The notes beneath the pieces are model-generated. The model made no database searches. It was not told where the DNA came from and worked only from the letters and a program-made list of their open reading frames with translations. From positions 1 to 64,000 of the forward strand of contig DATMRS010000017.1 of assembly GCA_035566015.1 (NCBI GenBank): a DNA stretch of 64,000 nt, written 5' to 3'. This document shows positions 15,881 through 25,531 of this stretch, one piece after another. The position numbers and the translations under genes are program-made. Origin of the DNA: DATMRS01 sp035566015. GTDB lineage: Bacteria; Pseudomonadota; Alphaproteobacteria; Sphingomonadales; Sphingomonadaceae. The stretch's first letter is position 1. Every line of letters starts with the position of its first letter.

Positions 15881-16705
15881 TCAGCGGTTTCGCCAGCGCC
15901 TGACCGCGGGGGGCGTCCAATCCTCAATCAGGTGCGAGAGCGAAATGCGCCAGTCGAACCGGTCCTGCGAATCAGGCCGCTGGCGGAAGTTCGTGGTGCG
16001 CTGCGCCAGTTGCGTGACCCCGCCTTCGGGCGCCGTGTAATAATAGGTGGCGATCGATCGGCGCGAACGATCCGCGGGACAGGTGAGCGGATCGGGGTGG
16101 CCATGATAGCTGTCGAGCGCGGTGTTGAAGATCAGCGCCCGCCCGATCAGCGGCGCGACCTTGATCTCGCAGCGGGCCATCTTTCGGTCCCACAACTCCA
16201 GATCGCCGCCATATTCGGGCAGCCAATCCTCGTTGAGATAGATTAGCAGGTTGAGCCGGCGCTCGAGCTTCATGCCCGGATGAATGTTGAAATCGGCGTG
16301 GACGCCGAGATGACCGCCGCGCTTTGTCTCATGGAGGCCGCCGCCCAGGAAATAAGGGTCGGCGACCAGCCCCTCGATACCGGTGAGGGCGCGCAGGAAG
16401 CCCAGAAAAGCTTGCGAATTGAGTTCGGCAAGGAGATTGCGGACCAGTCCGCTACCGCTTTCCTGCGGGTGGATCTGATATTTGAACCGCTCTTGATCGC
16501 GATCGAAGAAGGCGCGGTTCTCCAGCGACGGATAGGCGCCCGCGATAGCGCGCAGCAGATCGCGATCGAGGAAGTCTTCTATGACGATATGCGGGAAAGG
16601 CGCGGCGCTTCGATAGGTTTCCCGGAGGCGTTCGCCCGCGGCGAGACACGCCTGTTCGTCGAAGGAGAGAAAGCCGCCTTCGTCCCTGAGCGTCAGATAG
16701 GCCAT
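15881..16705 (-). CDS. Fe(II)/2-oxoglutarate-dependent oxygenase of the EPS locus
   Basis: The protein has 274 residues with a 2OG-Fe(II) oxygenase core. The metal-binding pair is His136/Asp138 in HLGVHADFN. The distal histidine is His201 or His203 in SYHGHPDPL, and the 2OG-binding arginine is Arg215/216 in SRRSIATYYYT. This layout resembles prolyl-4-hydroxylase-like enzymes. There is no signal peptide, so it is cytoplasmic. It lies between the flippase and the initiating transferase, and may hydroxylate a sugar, lipid carrier or protein, but no substrate is predictable. It is probably co-transcribed with the upstream sugar transferase (45-base gap). Confidence 0.85.
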   Translation of the reverse strand: MAYLTLRDEGGFLSFDEQACLAAGERLRETYRSAAPFPHIVIEDFLDRDLLRAIAGAYPSLENRAFFDRDQERFKYQIHPQESGSGLVRNLLAELNSQAFLGFLRALTGIEGLVADPYFLGGGLHETKRGGHLGVHADFNIHPGMKLERRLNLLIYLNEDWLPEYGGDLELWDRKMARCEIKVAPLIGRALIFNTALDSYHGHPDPLTCPADRSRRSIATYYYTAPEGGVTQLAQRTTNFRQRPDSQDRFDWRISLSHLIEDWTPPAVRRWRNR

Positions 16706-16750
16706 TCGGTTCGTTCCTGATCGAAAGAGGTCTGGCGAGTCATCGTCGGC

Positions 16751-18280
16751 TCAATAAGCGGCGCGCGAGAACAGCACCGTCGCGCCGGTCCGGATGAGTA
16801 TGTAGAAGTCGAGCGATAGCGACCAGTTCTCGATATAATAGAGATCATGCTCAAGGCGCTTGAGCAGTTTTTCCTCGGTATCGGTTTCGCCGCGCCAGCC
16901 GCAGACCTGCGCCCAGCCGGTGATCCCCGGCTTCACATTGTGCCGCGCCGCATAGGTTTTCACCACCTCCGAAAAAAGGCGGTCGCCGGCGCGCGTCGAT
17001 GGCGCGTGCGGGCGGGGACCGACCATCGACATCTCGCCGCCGAGCACGTTGAAAAGCTGCGGCAACTCGTCGAGGCTGGTGCGGCGCAGGAAACGGCCGA
17101 CACGGGTGATCCTGTCGTCGGTACGCGTCGCCTGTCGTATTGCATCGGGCTCGCACACCTCCGCCCGCATGGTGCGGAACTTCCAGATGCGGAAGACATG
17201 ATTGTTGAAGCCCTCGCGCGTCTGGCGGAAGAAGATCGGGCCGCCATCGTCCAGCTTGATCGCCAATGCGCAGGCCAGCATGATCGGCGACAGGATGAGC
17301 AAGGCGAGCGTTGCGAGGAGGATATCCTCATAACGCTTGAGAAGTTGCTCGGCGCCCGAGATCGGCCGCTCGAACAAGGTCAGCACCGGCAGGTCGCCGA
17401 GCAGCGCCACCGGGCCATGGGCGAAGGCAAAGCTGGCGAGATCGGGCGCGAGGCGTATCCGCACTGGCGTCACCGCCAGTTCTGCGACCACCTCCTGCAA
17501 ACGCGATTCGGCCGACCAGGGCAAGGCGACGATAACCTGATCCAGGTCGCCCCGACGGATCAGCTTTATGAGATCGGAAAGATTGCCGCGCATTGGCACG
17601 TCGGCTTGCCGCGGCGGCAGCCTGTCGTCAGCGCGATCGTCGTAGAAACCGACGAGGGTGATCGTCAGCCGCGAGTCGTTCGTGATATAGCGGGCGAGCC
17701 GGTCGCCCTGTACGCCGGCGCCGAAGATGGCGACCCGATGATTGAAGATGCCGCGCTTCTTCAGACGGCGCATCCAGACGATGCCGATCGCCCGCACCGT
17801 GCATAATGTCACGCCGCCGGCGATGACCCAGGCCGTCGCCCAGCCGCGCGAATAGTTTTGCGAAACCTTGAGAAGGAAGCTCAAGGTCAGCATGAACATG
17901 CCCGTCGTCAACCAGGCGGTGAGCACGCGGCTCCACGATTGGCGCACCGAAAAACGGATATCGACGTCGAATGCGCCGACGATCTCGGCGAGTCCGGCAT
18001 AAGCGAACGCGCCGATCAGCGTCGCGTTCATATATTTGGTGAACTCGGACGCTCCGAGTTCGACATCGCCGATGATCAGGATCAGATAGGAAAGGCCAAG
18101 GAGCGTGCCCACCTCGGCCATGCGGAGCAGGAGCACCGCGAGGTCGAACCGTAACTCGTTTCCGCCACCCCGGCGCGCGGCGGCGGAAGGCTCGGGATCG
18201 GCGGGGCGAACGCCGGCGAGCGTGCCGGGCAGAGCCTGCCCAACATCACCGTCCGGAACCGTCTCACGCCCACCCTGCAT
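16751..18280 (-). CDS. Undecaprenyl-phosphate glucose phosphotransferase (WcaJ/PssY-like initiating transferase)
   Basis: This 509-residue polyisoprenyl-phosphate hexose-1-phosphate transferase should start the EPS repeat unit. Four to five N-terminal transmembrane segments (about 48-180) precede a Rossmann-like region (HRVAIFGAGVQGDRLARYI, about 190-320). A C-terminal bacterial sugar transferase domain follows a re-entrant helix (LLILSPIMLACALAIKLD) with FFRQTREGFNNHVFRIWKFRTM, LRRTSLDELPQLFNVL, SMVGPRPHA and KPGITGWAQVCGWRGET. The first about 40 residues are disordered. A later start inside them is possible. Confidence 0.9.
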   Translation of the reverse strand: MQGGRETVPDGDVGQALPGTLAGVRPADPEPSAAARRGGGNELRFDLAVLLLRMAEVGTLLGLSYLILIIGDVELGASEFTKYMNATLIGAFAYAGLAEIVGAFDVDIRFSVRQSWSRVLTAWLTTGMFMLTLSFLLKVSQNYSRGWATAWVIAGGVTLCTVRAIGIVWMRRLKKRGIFNHRVAIFGAGVQGDRLARYITNDSRLTITLVGFYDDRADDRLPPRQADVPMRGNLSDLIKLIRRGDLDQVIVALPWSAESRLQEVVAELAVTPVRIRLAPDLASFAFAHGPVALLGDLPVLTLFERPISGAEQLLKRYEDILLATLALLILSPIMLACALAIKLDDGGPIFFRQTREGFNNHVFRIWKFRTMRAEVCEPDAIRQATRTDDRITRVGRFLRRTSLDELPQLFNVLGGEMSMVGPRPHAPSTRAGDRLFSEVVKTYAARHNVKPGITGWAQVCGWRGETDTEEKLLKRLEHDLYYIENWSLSLDFYILIRTGATVLFSRAAY

Positions 18281-18398
18281 CGCCGCCTCAAACGCCTGCC
18301 GAACACCGATCCCCTTGCCGGGGCAAAGCCGCTTCTATCGCGTCCTTCCTACGAGAAGGTTGAAGAAATCACGCCACGAACGGGAAAAGCACCATCTC

Positions 18399-19316
18399 CT
18401 ATTCGGGCAGGAAATCGTGGACGGAGAGATAACGTTCGCCCGTATCATAGTTGAAGCCGAGAATACGGGTGCCGGCGGGCAGTTCGGGCAGCTTGGCCGC
18501 GATCGCCGCGAGCGTCGCGCCCGACGAGATGCCGACGAGCATGCCTTCCTCACGCGCGGCACGACGCGCCATTTCCTTGGAGTCGCTCGCCTCCACCGTG
18601 ATCGCGCCGTCGAGCAGTTGGGTGTGGAGATTGGCGGGGATGAAGCCCGCGCCGAGGCCCTGTATGGCGTGGGGACCCGGCTGGCCGCCTGAGATGACCG
18701 GCGACTGGACCGGTTCGACCGCATAGACCTTGAGGTTCGGCCAGGCCTTTTTCAGCACCTCGGCGGCGCCCGTGATGTGGCCGCCGGTGCCGACGCCGGT
18801 GATCAGCACGTCGATCGGCGAATCCGCGAAGTCGTCGAGGATTTCCTGCGCGGTCGTGCGGGCATGCACCTCGACATTGGCCGGATTTTCGAACTGCTGC
18901 GGCATCCAGCCGCCTTCGGTCGAGTTCGTGAGTTCGATCGCCCGCTCGATCGCACCCTTCATGCCCTTCTCCTTGGGCGTCAGATCGAAGGTCGCGCCAT
19001 AAGCGAGCATCAGCCGCCGCCGCTCAAGCGACATCGATTCGGGCATGACGAGGATCAGCCGATAGCCTTTCACCGCCGCGACCATCGCAAGGCCGATGCC
19101 GGTATTGCCGCTCGTCGGTTCGATGATTGTGCCGCCAGGGCGGAGCTTTCCGGACTTCTCCGCATCCTCGATCATCGCCAGCGCGATGCGGTCCTTGATC
19201 GAGCCGCCGGGATTGGCCCGTTCGGATTTGATCCAGACCTCGGCATCGCCGAACAGGCGCTGCATCCGGATATGCGGCGTGTTGCCGATCGTATCGAGAA
19301 TGGTGGAAGCTTTCAT
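18399..19316 (-). CDS. cysK: Cysteine synthase A
   Basis: O-acetylserine (thiol)-lyase, a cytoplasmic PLP enzyme making cysteine from O-acetylserine and sulfide. From the ATG at 19316 it has 305 residues, the usual length. Lys41 in NPGGSIKDRIA forms the Schiff base, TSGNTGIG binds substrate, and GVGTGGHITG is the phosphate-binding loop. A second glycine/serine motif is GISSGAT. The ATG overlaps the stop of the upstream MFS gene (ATGA), so the two are translationally coupled. The transported molecule may therefore relate to sulfur or cysteine, but this is only suggested by the coupling. Confidence 0.95.
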   Translation of the reverse strand: MKASTILDTIGNTPHIRMQRLFGDAEVWIKSERANPGGSIKDRIALAMIEDAEKSGKLRPGGTIIEPTSGNTGIGLAMVAAVKGYRLILVMPESMSLERRRLMLAYGATFDLTPKEKGMKGAIERAIELTNSTEGGWMPQQFENPANVEVHARTTAQEILDDFADSPIDVLITGVGTGGHITGAAEVLKKAWPNLKVYAVEPVQSPVISGGQPGPHAIQGLGAGFIPANLHTQLLDGAITVEASDSKEMARRAAREEGMLVGISSGATLAAIAAKLPELPAGTRILGFNYDTGERYLSVHDFLPE

Positions 19317-20587
19317 GCGGCTTTCTCCTGTCCAACGATGTTCTCGAGCGTTTTTGGCGGCTCGAACGTGCGGGCATTCTTCAGTTCCGGGAACCAGCGC
19401 GCCCATAATAAGGTAACGCAGATCGCGCCGACACCCCCAGCGACGACAGCCGCTATGGGGCCGATCAAGGCCGCCAGGAAACCCGATTCGGCCTCGCCCA
19501 GTTCGTTCGAGCCCGAAATGAACAAGGTCGATACCGCGCCGACGCGGCCGCGCATCGCATCGGGCGTGTAAATCTGGATCAGCGACTGGCGGACATAGAC
19601 CGAGAACATGTCAGCCGCGCCAAGCAGGCCGAGGCAAAGCAGAGACAGCGGCATCCAGCGCGAGAAACCGAACACAATCGTAGCCAGCCCGAACACGCCG
19701 ACCGCGCCGAGCATCTTCACGCCGACATTGTGGCGCAGCGGCCGGAAGGCGAAGAACAGGGCAATGCACGCCGATCCGATCGCCGGCGCGGCGCGGAGGT
19801 GACCCAATCCCTCGGCGCCGATATGCAGGATATCGCGCGCGTAGACGGGGAGCATCGCGGTCGCGCCGCCCAGCAGCACCGCAAAGAGATCGAGCGAAAT
19901 CGCGCCGAGCACCAGCCGGTTGCGACGGACATAATGGAGACCGTCGATCATCTGCCGCCAGGGATTGGCGACCGTATCCAGCCTGGTGCGCGGAACCGGC
20001 CCTATCAGCATCAACGAGGTGAAGCTGAGCGCGAACAGCAAAGCCGACGCCGTATAAGGCGCCCAATGGTCGATGGCGTAGAGATAGCCGCCGGCGGCAG
20101 GGCCGATCACCGCGCCTGCCTGCCATGCGATCGAGCTGGCCGCGATCGCGGTGGGGAGGACGGCGATCGGCACCAGGTTGGGAGCAAGCGCGCTCAGCGC
20201 CGGGCCGGCGAAGGCGCGCGCAACCCCCAGCAGCGCCGCGATCCCGAACAGCATCGGCAGCGTCGTCACCTGATACCAGGCGAGAAGCGCGAGCGCCGTC
20301 GCGCAGCTTGTCTCCAGCAGGACCGAGCAGCGTGCGATCCAGCGGCGGTCCACCCGATCCGCCACCCATCCGACGACGAGCGTAAGAAGGAGGAGGGGCA
20401 GGAACTGCGCGATGCCGATGAGGCCGAGCTGGAACGCGGCTTCCTTGGTGCTCATCGTTCGGCGGGCGATATCGTAGACCTGCCAGCCGATAACGACGAC
20501 CATCGCATTCTGCGCGAGCGTCGAGGTGAAGCGTGCGCACCAATAGAAGCGGAAGTCGCGGAAGGAAAAAGGGGAAGCTGTCGCCAT
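19313..20587 (-). CDS. MFS transporter (EntS-like family)
   Basis: This 424-residue major facilitator has twelve hydrophobic segments. The loop 2-3 signature is GWVADRVDRRW, and the loop 8-9 area contains RPLRHNVGVKMLG. The general pattern (FRDFRFYWCARFTSTLAQNAM at the N-terminus, SVYVRQSLIQIYTPDAMRGRVGAV in the C-half) matches the MFS_3/enterobactin-exporter-like group. No substrate can be assigned. It is coupled to cysK through a 4-base overlap. Confidence 0.85.
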   Translation of the reverse strand: MATASPFSFRDFRFYWCARFTSTLAQNAMVVVIGWQVYDIARRTMSTKEAAFQLGLIGIAQFLPLLLLTLVVGWVADRVDRRWIARCSVLLETSCATALALLAWYQVTTLPMLFGIAALLGVARAFAGPALSALAPNLVPIAVLPTAIAASSIAWQAGAVIGPAAGGYLYAIDHWAPYTASALLFALSFTSLMLIGPVPRTRLDTVANPWRQMIDGLHYVRRNRLVLGAISLDLFAVLLGGATAMLPVYARDILHIGAEGLGHLRAAPAIGSACIALFFAFRPLRHNVGVKMLGAVGVFGLATIVFGFSRWMPLSLLCLGLLGAADMFSVYVRQSLIQIYTPDAMRGRVGAVSTLFISGSNELGEAESGFLAALIGPIAAVVAGGVGAICVTLLWARWFPELKNARTFEPPKTLENIVGQEKAA

Positions 20588-20657
20588 CGCCCGCCCGTCT
20601 ATGCCGGGGAGGGCCGACGCGGCAACGATATTTGCATTGAGGGCGATGATGGAAGGG

Positions 20658-22058
20658 CTATTCGGAGAGGATCAACCCCGCCTCCGGCTTGCGGATCGTG
20701 GGCGTCATCCGCGCGACGCTGCACAGGCCGGCGACCAGCGCGAGCGCCGCCGCGACGAGCGCCGGTGCGGGCCCGTTGCCGAGCCCGAGCGCGAGCAGCG
20801 CGGCAACGAGCGTCGCGCCGAGCGTCTGGCCGACCATGCGCGTGGTGGAGATGAGGCCGCCCGCCGCCGCCGCCCGCTCACGCGGGGCGGTGCCGATGAC
20901 GAGCCGCGAGTTGGGCGACAGGAAAAGGCCGAAACCGGTGCCGCACAGCGCCATCCGCCAGGCGACGTCGAAATAGTGCGGATCGGGCGGAAGCCAGGCA
21001 AGACAGAGCAGGGCGATGATCGCGACGGTCATGCCGATCCCGCCCAATATGCCCGCCGGATAGCGATCCGAGAGCATGCCCGAAACGGGTGACACGAACA
21101 TCATCGTCAGCGGCCAGGGCGCGATCATCGCGCCGACCTCGCCGGGCGAGAAACCGTAGACATGCTGGAGGCGGAACGGCATCGTCAGGATGAGCGTCAT
21201 CGAGCCCACGAAGGCCGTGAAGGCGCCGATCGTCGACAGCGCGAGAATGGGCCGGCCGAGCAGGTCCACCGGCATGATCGGGCGCTCCTCGTGCAATTCG
21301 CGGCGCACGAAGAAATAGCCGATGAAGCCCCCCGTCAGTACGATTGCCGCCGAGATGACGGGCGAATCGCCGTGGACGCCGCTTTCCAGCCCGGTGATGA
21401 TGAGCCCGAACATCGCCGCACAGAGCACCGCGCCCAGCACGTCGAACGGCTCCTCGCGCGGCTGGGGATCGGGCAGCGCGCGGCCGATCAACAGCGAGAG
21501 GATCGCGAAAGGCACGGCGCTGGCGAAGACCCAGGGCCACGGCCCCACTGCGAGAATGAGGCCGCCCAGGGTCGGCGCGATGGCGGCCGAGATCGACACG
21601 ACGACGCTGTTGACGCCAAGGCCGCGCCCGAGCTGCTTCGACGGATAGATCGAGCGGACGAGCGCCGAGGAAACGCTGAGCGCCGCCGCCGCGCCCAATG
21701 CCTGCACCGCCCGGATCACGAGCAGGAAAGGCAGGCTGCGCGCGAAAAAGCACAGCGCGGTCGCGATGGTGAAGATGATCTGGCCATATTGATAGAGCCG
21801 GCGATGACCGAGCCGGTCGCCCAGCGTGGAAAAGGGCAGCAGCGTCATGACCAGCACGAGCTGATAGACGGTGACGACGAGCACCGCCGCTGATCCGTCG
21901 ACCTTCAGGTCGTGCGCGATCGTGGGCAGGGCGACCGTCGCGATCGCCCCGTCGATAACGACGAGCGCGGTGCCGAAGGAAACGGCGGCGATGGCGAGCA
22001 GGCGGCGGGGCAGGGGAAGGCCGTCCCCCTGAATGGGCTGGGTAATGGCGTCGTTCAT
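20658..22058 (-). CDS. MFS transporter, DHA2-like drug:H+ antiporter family
   Basis: The protein is 466 residues from the ATG at 22058, which overlaps the helicase stop (ATGA). Thirteen or fourteen hydrophobic stretches indicate the 14-TM DHA2 group. Motif A is STLGDRLGHRRLYQYG and motif C is GVNSVVVSISAAIAPTLGGLIL. The acidic residue in helix 1 appears as VVIDGAIATVALPTIA. It is probably an efflux pump. Coupling to a helicase gene is unexpected functionally and may reflect genome compaction. Confidence 0.87.
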   Translation of the reverse strand: MNDAITQPIQGDGLPLPRRLLAIAAVSFGTALVVIDGAIATVALPTIAHDLKVDGSAAVLVVTVYQLVLVMTLLPFSTLGDRLGHRRLYQYGQIIFTIATALCFFARSLPFLLVIRAVQALGAAAALSVSSALVRSIYPSKQLGRGLGVNSVVVSISAAIAPTLGGLILAVGPWPWVFASAVPFAILSLLIGRALPDPQPREEPFDVLGAVLCAAMFGLIITGLESGVHGDSPVISAAIVLTGGFIGYFFVRRELHEERPIMPVDLLGRPILALSTIGAFTAFVGSMTLILTMPFRLQHVYGFSPGEVGAMIAPWPLTMMFVSPVSGMLSDRYPAGILGGIGMTVAIIALLCLAWLPPDPHYFDVAWRMALCGTGFGLFLSPNSRLVIGTAPRERAAAAGGLISTTRMVGQTLGATLVAALLALGLGNGPAPALVAAALALVAGLCSVARMTPTIRKPEAGLILSE

Positions 22059-24328
22059 GCGATCGTCACGAAACTGTCGAGAACCCGTTTGCGCCCGGCA
22101 TGTTCGAAATCGATCTCCAACTTGTTGCCCTCTATTCCGGCGACCGCGCCATAACCGAACTTCGTATGGAAGACACGGCTGCCCAGCGCGATGTCGGTGC
22201 GCGGCTTCGCGGCGAAGCTGACCGCCGACGCGCGGCTTTCGACGATGTTGCGTGAGGTGCGCGGCGGCAGGCCCGTCGCCGACGCGCGCTGCCAGCCGGG
22301 CCCCCGCCCGGTGCCGCGCGCGACATCGCCGAACGGGTCCGCCTGCTCCGACCATTGGGCGCGCCAGAGCGATTCGCCACCCGCCATCGTCGTCTCGCTA
22401 TCGATATGCTGCTCGGGCAACTCACTGACGAAGCGCGAGGGGATGGAGGAGGTCCATTGCCCATAGATGCGCCGGTTGGCGGCATGGAAAATGAAGGCGC
22501 GGCGGCGTGCGCGGGTGATCGCGACATAAGCGAGGCGGCGTTCCTCCTCCAGACTGGCGAGGCCGCCTTCGTCGAGCGAGCGCTGCGAGGGGAAGACGCC
22601 TTCCTCCCACCCCGCGAGGAAGACCGTGTCGAACTCCAGCCCCTTCGCGGCGTGGATCGTCATGATCGTCACCTTGTCGCTGGTGCGATCGGCGTCATTG
22701 TCCATGACGAGGCTGACATGCTCAAGGAAATCGCCGAGCGTTTCATACTCTTCCATGGCGCGCGTCAGTTCGGCCAGATTTTCGAGGCGGCCGGAGGCTT
22801 CGGCGGTGCGCTCGGCCTGAAGCATCGCGGTATAGCCAGATTCGTCGAGCAGCAGCCGCGCCAGCTCGGGATGCGGCAGATCGTTCAGCCGATCGCGCCA
22901 GCGCGCGAAATCGCTCACCAGATTGCCGAGCGCACGCCGCGCCTGCGGTGACAGCTCGTCGGTGTCGAGAATACGCGCCGCAGCCAGCGTCAGCGGTATG
23001 CCCTCCGCACGCGCAAGCTGATGCAGCTTCGTCACCGCCTTGTCGCCCAGTCCGCGCTTGGGCGTGTTGACGATTCGTTCGAACGCGAGGTCGTCCGCCG
23101 GCTGTGCCACGACGCGCAGATAAGCGAGCGCATCGCGTATCTCGGCGCGCTCGTAAAAACGAAAACCCCCGACGATGCGATAGGGCAGGCCGATCATGAG
23201 GAATCGGTCCTCGAACTCGCGCGTCTGGAACTGCGCGCGCACGAGGATGGCGATATCCTCCAGTCTGGCGCCGCCTTGTTGCAGCGCCTCGATCTCCTCG
23301 CCGACGCGGCGCGCTTCCTCTGGGCCGTCCCAGACGCCGATGACGCGCACCTTCTCGCCCTTGGCCGCCTCCGTCCATAAGGTCTTACCGAGGCGGCTGC
23401 CATTGTTCGCGATCACACCCGAAGCGGCGGCAAGGATATGCGGGGTGGAGCGATAATTCTGTTCGAGCCGAATGATCTTCGCTCCGGGGAAATCCTGCTC
23501 GAACCGCAGGATGTTCGCCACCTCCGCGCCGCGCCACGAATAGATGGACTGATCGTCGTCGCCCACGCAGCAGATGTTGCGCCGCTCCTGCGCGATCAAG
23601 CGCAGCCAGAGATACTGGCTCGAATTGGTGTCCTGATATTCGTCGACCAGCACATATTTGAAGCGCCGCTGATACTGCTCCAGCACGTCGCGATGCGTCG
23701 TCAGGATCGTCAGCATGTGGAGCAGAAGGTCGCCAAAATCGCAGGCGTTTACCGCCTTCAGCCGCGCCTGATAGGCGGCGTAGAGTTCCTGCCCGCGCCC
23801 GGCGGCGAACGCCTCGCTCTCGCCCGCGTCGATCCGTTCGGGCGTGAGGCCGCGATTCTTCCAGCGATCGATCAGGCCCGCCAGCAGGCGCGGCGTCCAG
23901 CGCTTCTCGTCGATATCGGCGGCACGGATGAGCTGCTTCATCAGGCGAAGCTGATCGTCGGTATCGAGGATCGTGAAGTTCGATTGCAGGCCGACCAACT
24001 CGGCGTGGCGGCGGAGCATGCGCGCGGCGATCGAATGGAAGGTGCCGAGCCACGCCATCCCTTCCGCCGCCTCGCCCAGCATCATGCCGACCCGTTCACG
24101 CATCTCGCGGGCGGCCTTGTTGGTGAAGGTGACGGCGAGAATTTCCGACGGCCAGGCGCGGCGGGTGGCGACGAGATGGGTGAGCCGCGCCGTCAGCGCT
24201 GCCGTCTTGCCCGTACCCGCGCCGGCGAGGACGAGCAGCGGCCCCTCCGTCGTCAGCACGGCCTCGCGCTGCGCGGGATTGAGGCCGCTCAGATATGCGG
24301 GTTCGAAAGAGGCGGGGAGATCGGTCAC
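22055..24328 (-). CDS. uvrD: ATP-dependent DNA helicase UvrD/PcrA
   Basis: Superfamily 1A 3'-5' DNA helicase, 757 residues from the GTG at 24328. An ATG at 24391 would add 21 basic and serine-rich residues that do not fit the family N-terminus. Motif I is AGAGTGKT (35-42), Ia is AVTFTNKAAREM, II is VDEYQDTN, III is GDDDQSIYSWRGA, IV is RLEQNYRS, V is TIHAAKGLEFD and VI is YVAITRAR. The C-terminal Tudor-like region (GSRVFHTKFGYGAV) binds RNA polymerase in UvrD/PcrA. It acts in nucleotide excision and mismatch repair. No LexA box was noticed upstream. Confidence 0.93.
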   Translation of the reverse strand: MTDLPASFEPAYLSGLNPAQREAVLTTEGPLLVLAGAGTGKTAALTARLTHLVATRRAWPSEILAVTFTNKAAREMRERVGMMLGEAAEGMAWLGTFHSIAARMLRRHAELVGLQSNFTILDTDDQLRLMKQLIRAADIDEKRWTPRLLAGLIDRWKNRGLTPERIDAGESEAFAAGRGQELYAAYQARLKAVNACDFGDLLLHMLTILTTHRDVLEQYQRRFKYVLVDEYQDTNSSQYLWLRLIAQERRNICCVGDDDQSIYSWRGAEVANILRFEQDFPGAKIIRLEQNYRSTPHILAAASGVIANNGSRLGKTLWTEAAKGEKVRVIGVWDGPEEARRVGEEIEALQQGGARLEDIAILVRAQFQTREFEDRFLMIGLPYRIVGGFRFYERAEIRDALAYLRVVAQPADDLAFERIVNTPKRGLGDKAVTKLHQLARAEGIPLTLAAARILDTDELSPQARRALGNLVSDFARWRDRLNDLPHPELARLLLDESGYTAMLQAERTAEASGRLENLAELTRAMEEYETLGDFLEHVSLVMDNDADRTSDKVTIMTIHAAKGLEFDTVFLAGWEEGVFPSQRSLDEGGLASLEEERRLAYVAITRARRRAFIFHAANRRIYGQWTSSIPSRFVSELPEQHIDSETTMAGGESLWRAQWSEQADPFGDVARGTGRGPGWQRASATGLPPRTSRNIVESRASAVSFAAKPRTDIALGSRVFHTKFGYGAVAGIEGNKLEIDFEHAGRKRVLDSFVTIA

Positions 24329-24493
24329 GGGCGAACAGTTAGGGAACGAGGGGCGCGAGGGCAACCGCCCGGAAAAAGAGAAAAAGGACAAAAGGATAGG
24401 GGCGGTGGGGCGTCGCGTGGCAGGGATGCGACGGATGGAGATTCACCTTGCCCCGTCGCTGTGCCAGAAAGGGCGGGAAAGGGGAGGAAGACA

Positions 24494-25531
24494 ATGCGCC
24501 TGCGGCACTGGATCGCGTTCGCCTCGGCCATGATCGCCTTGCCGGCGGCGGTACAGGCCCGATCGGGGGGCGATGCGGACTTCCGCGCCTTTCTGGAAGG
24601 ATTGCGCGGGCAGGCGACGGCGGCGGGCGTGACGCGCGCGACATTCGATTCGGTCGTCCCCACGCTCAGCTTCGATCCGCGGGTGGTGGAGCTGGATCGC
24701 GGCCAGCCGGGCGGCAATCCGGCGACCGCCTCCTCGGGTTTCGCGCCGTTCGCGCCCTATCGCATCCGCCATGTCGATGCCGATCGGATATCGCGCGGGC
24801 GGGCACGTTACCGGCAGCTTCGCCCGCGCCTCGCCAGCATCGAGGCGAAGACCGGCGTGCCCGAATCGATCATGATGGCGATCTACGGCCATGAGACGGG
24901 CTACGGCTCCTTTACCGGCAATTTTGACTTGCTGCGCTCGCTGGCGAGCCTCGCTTATGAGGGGCGGCGGCGCGAGCTGTTCACCAATGAGCTGATCGCG
25001 ACGATGCTTCTGCTCCAGCGCGGCATTCCGCGATCGGACCTCAAGGGAAGTTGGGCGGGGGCGACCGGCTATCCGCAATTCCTGCCCAGCATGTATATGC
25101 GCCTCGCGGTCGACGGCGACGGCGATGGGCGGGTCGACATCTGGCGGAGCGAGGCGGACGCGCTCGCCTCGATCGCCAATTATCTGCTGAACGCCGGCTG
25201 GAAACCCAATGTGCCTTGGGGCGTCGCGGTGCGCGTGCCGGCCGGGCTGGACAGGGCGGCGCTCGCCTCGCGGCTCAACTCGCCGCGCTGTCCGCGCGTG
25301 ATCCAACGCCATTCGAAATGGCTGACGATCGCCGAATGGCGGCGGCTGGGCATCACCTTCCTCGGTTCGAAGGTGCCCGCCGAGACGGAGATGGCGTCGC
25401 TGATCGAGCCGGACGGCCCGAACGCGACCGCCTATCTGCTGACGAACAACTATCGCGCGATCCTCGATTACAACTGCTCCAATTTCTACGCGCTGTCAGT
25501 GGGGTTGCTCGCGGATGCGGTGGCGCAATAG
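24494..25531 (+). CDS. MltB-like lytic murein transglycosylase
   Basis: Periplasmic lytic transglycosylase of the MltB/SLT_2 family, 345 residues with a signal peptide cleaved near AVQARS. The catalytic glutamate is Glu134 in IYGHETGYGSFTGNFD. Further motifs are GSWAGATGYPQFLPSMYM and DGDGDGRVDIWRSEADALASIANYL. It cleaves the MurNAc-GlcNAc bond to give 1,6-anhydro products. The ATG follows GGGGAGGAAG with good spacing. No lipobox is seen, unlike E. coli MltB. The rlpA gene overlaps its 3' end by 17 bases. Confidence 0.9.
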   Translation: MRLRHWIAFASAMIALPAAVQARSGGDADFRAFLEGLRGQATAAGVTRATFDSVVPTLSFDPRVVELDRGQPGGNPATASSGFAPFAPYRIRHVDADRISRGRARYRQLRPRLASIEAKTGVPESIMMAIYGHETGYGSFTGNFDLLRSLASLAYEGRRRELFTNELIATMLLLQRGIPRSDLKGSWAGATGYPQFLPSMYMRLAVDGDGDGRVDIWRSEADALASIANYLLNAGWKPNVPWGVAVRVPAGLDRAALASRLNSPRCPRVIQRHSKWLTIAEWRRLGITFLGSKVPAETEMASLIEPDGPNATAYLLTNNYRAILDYNCSNFYALSVGLLADAVAQ

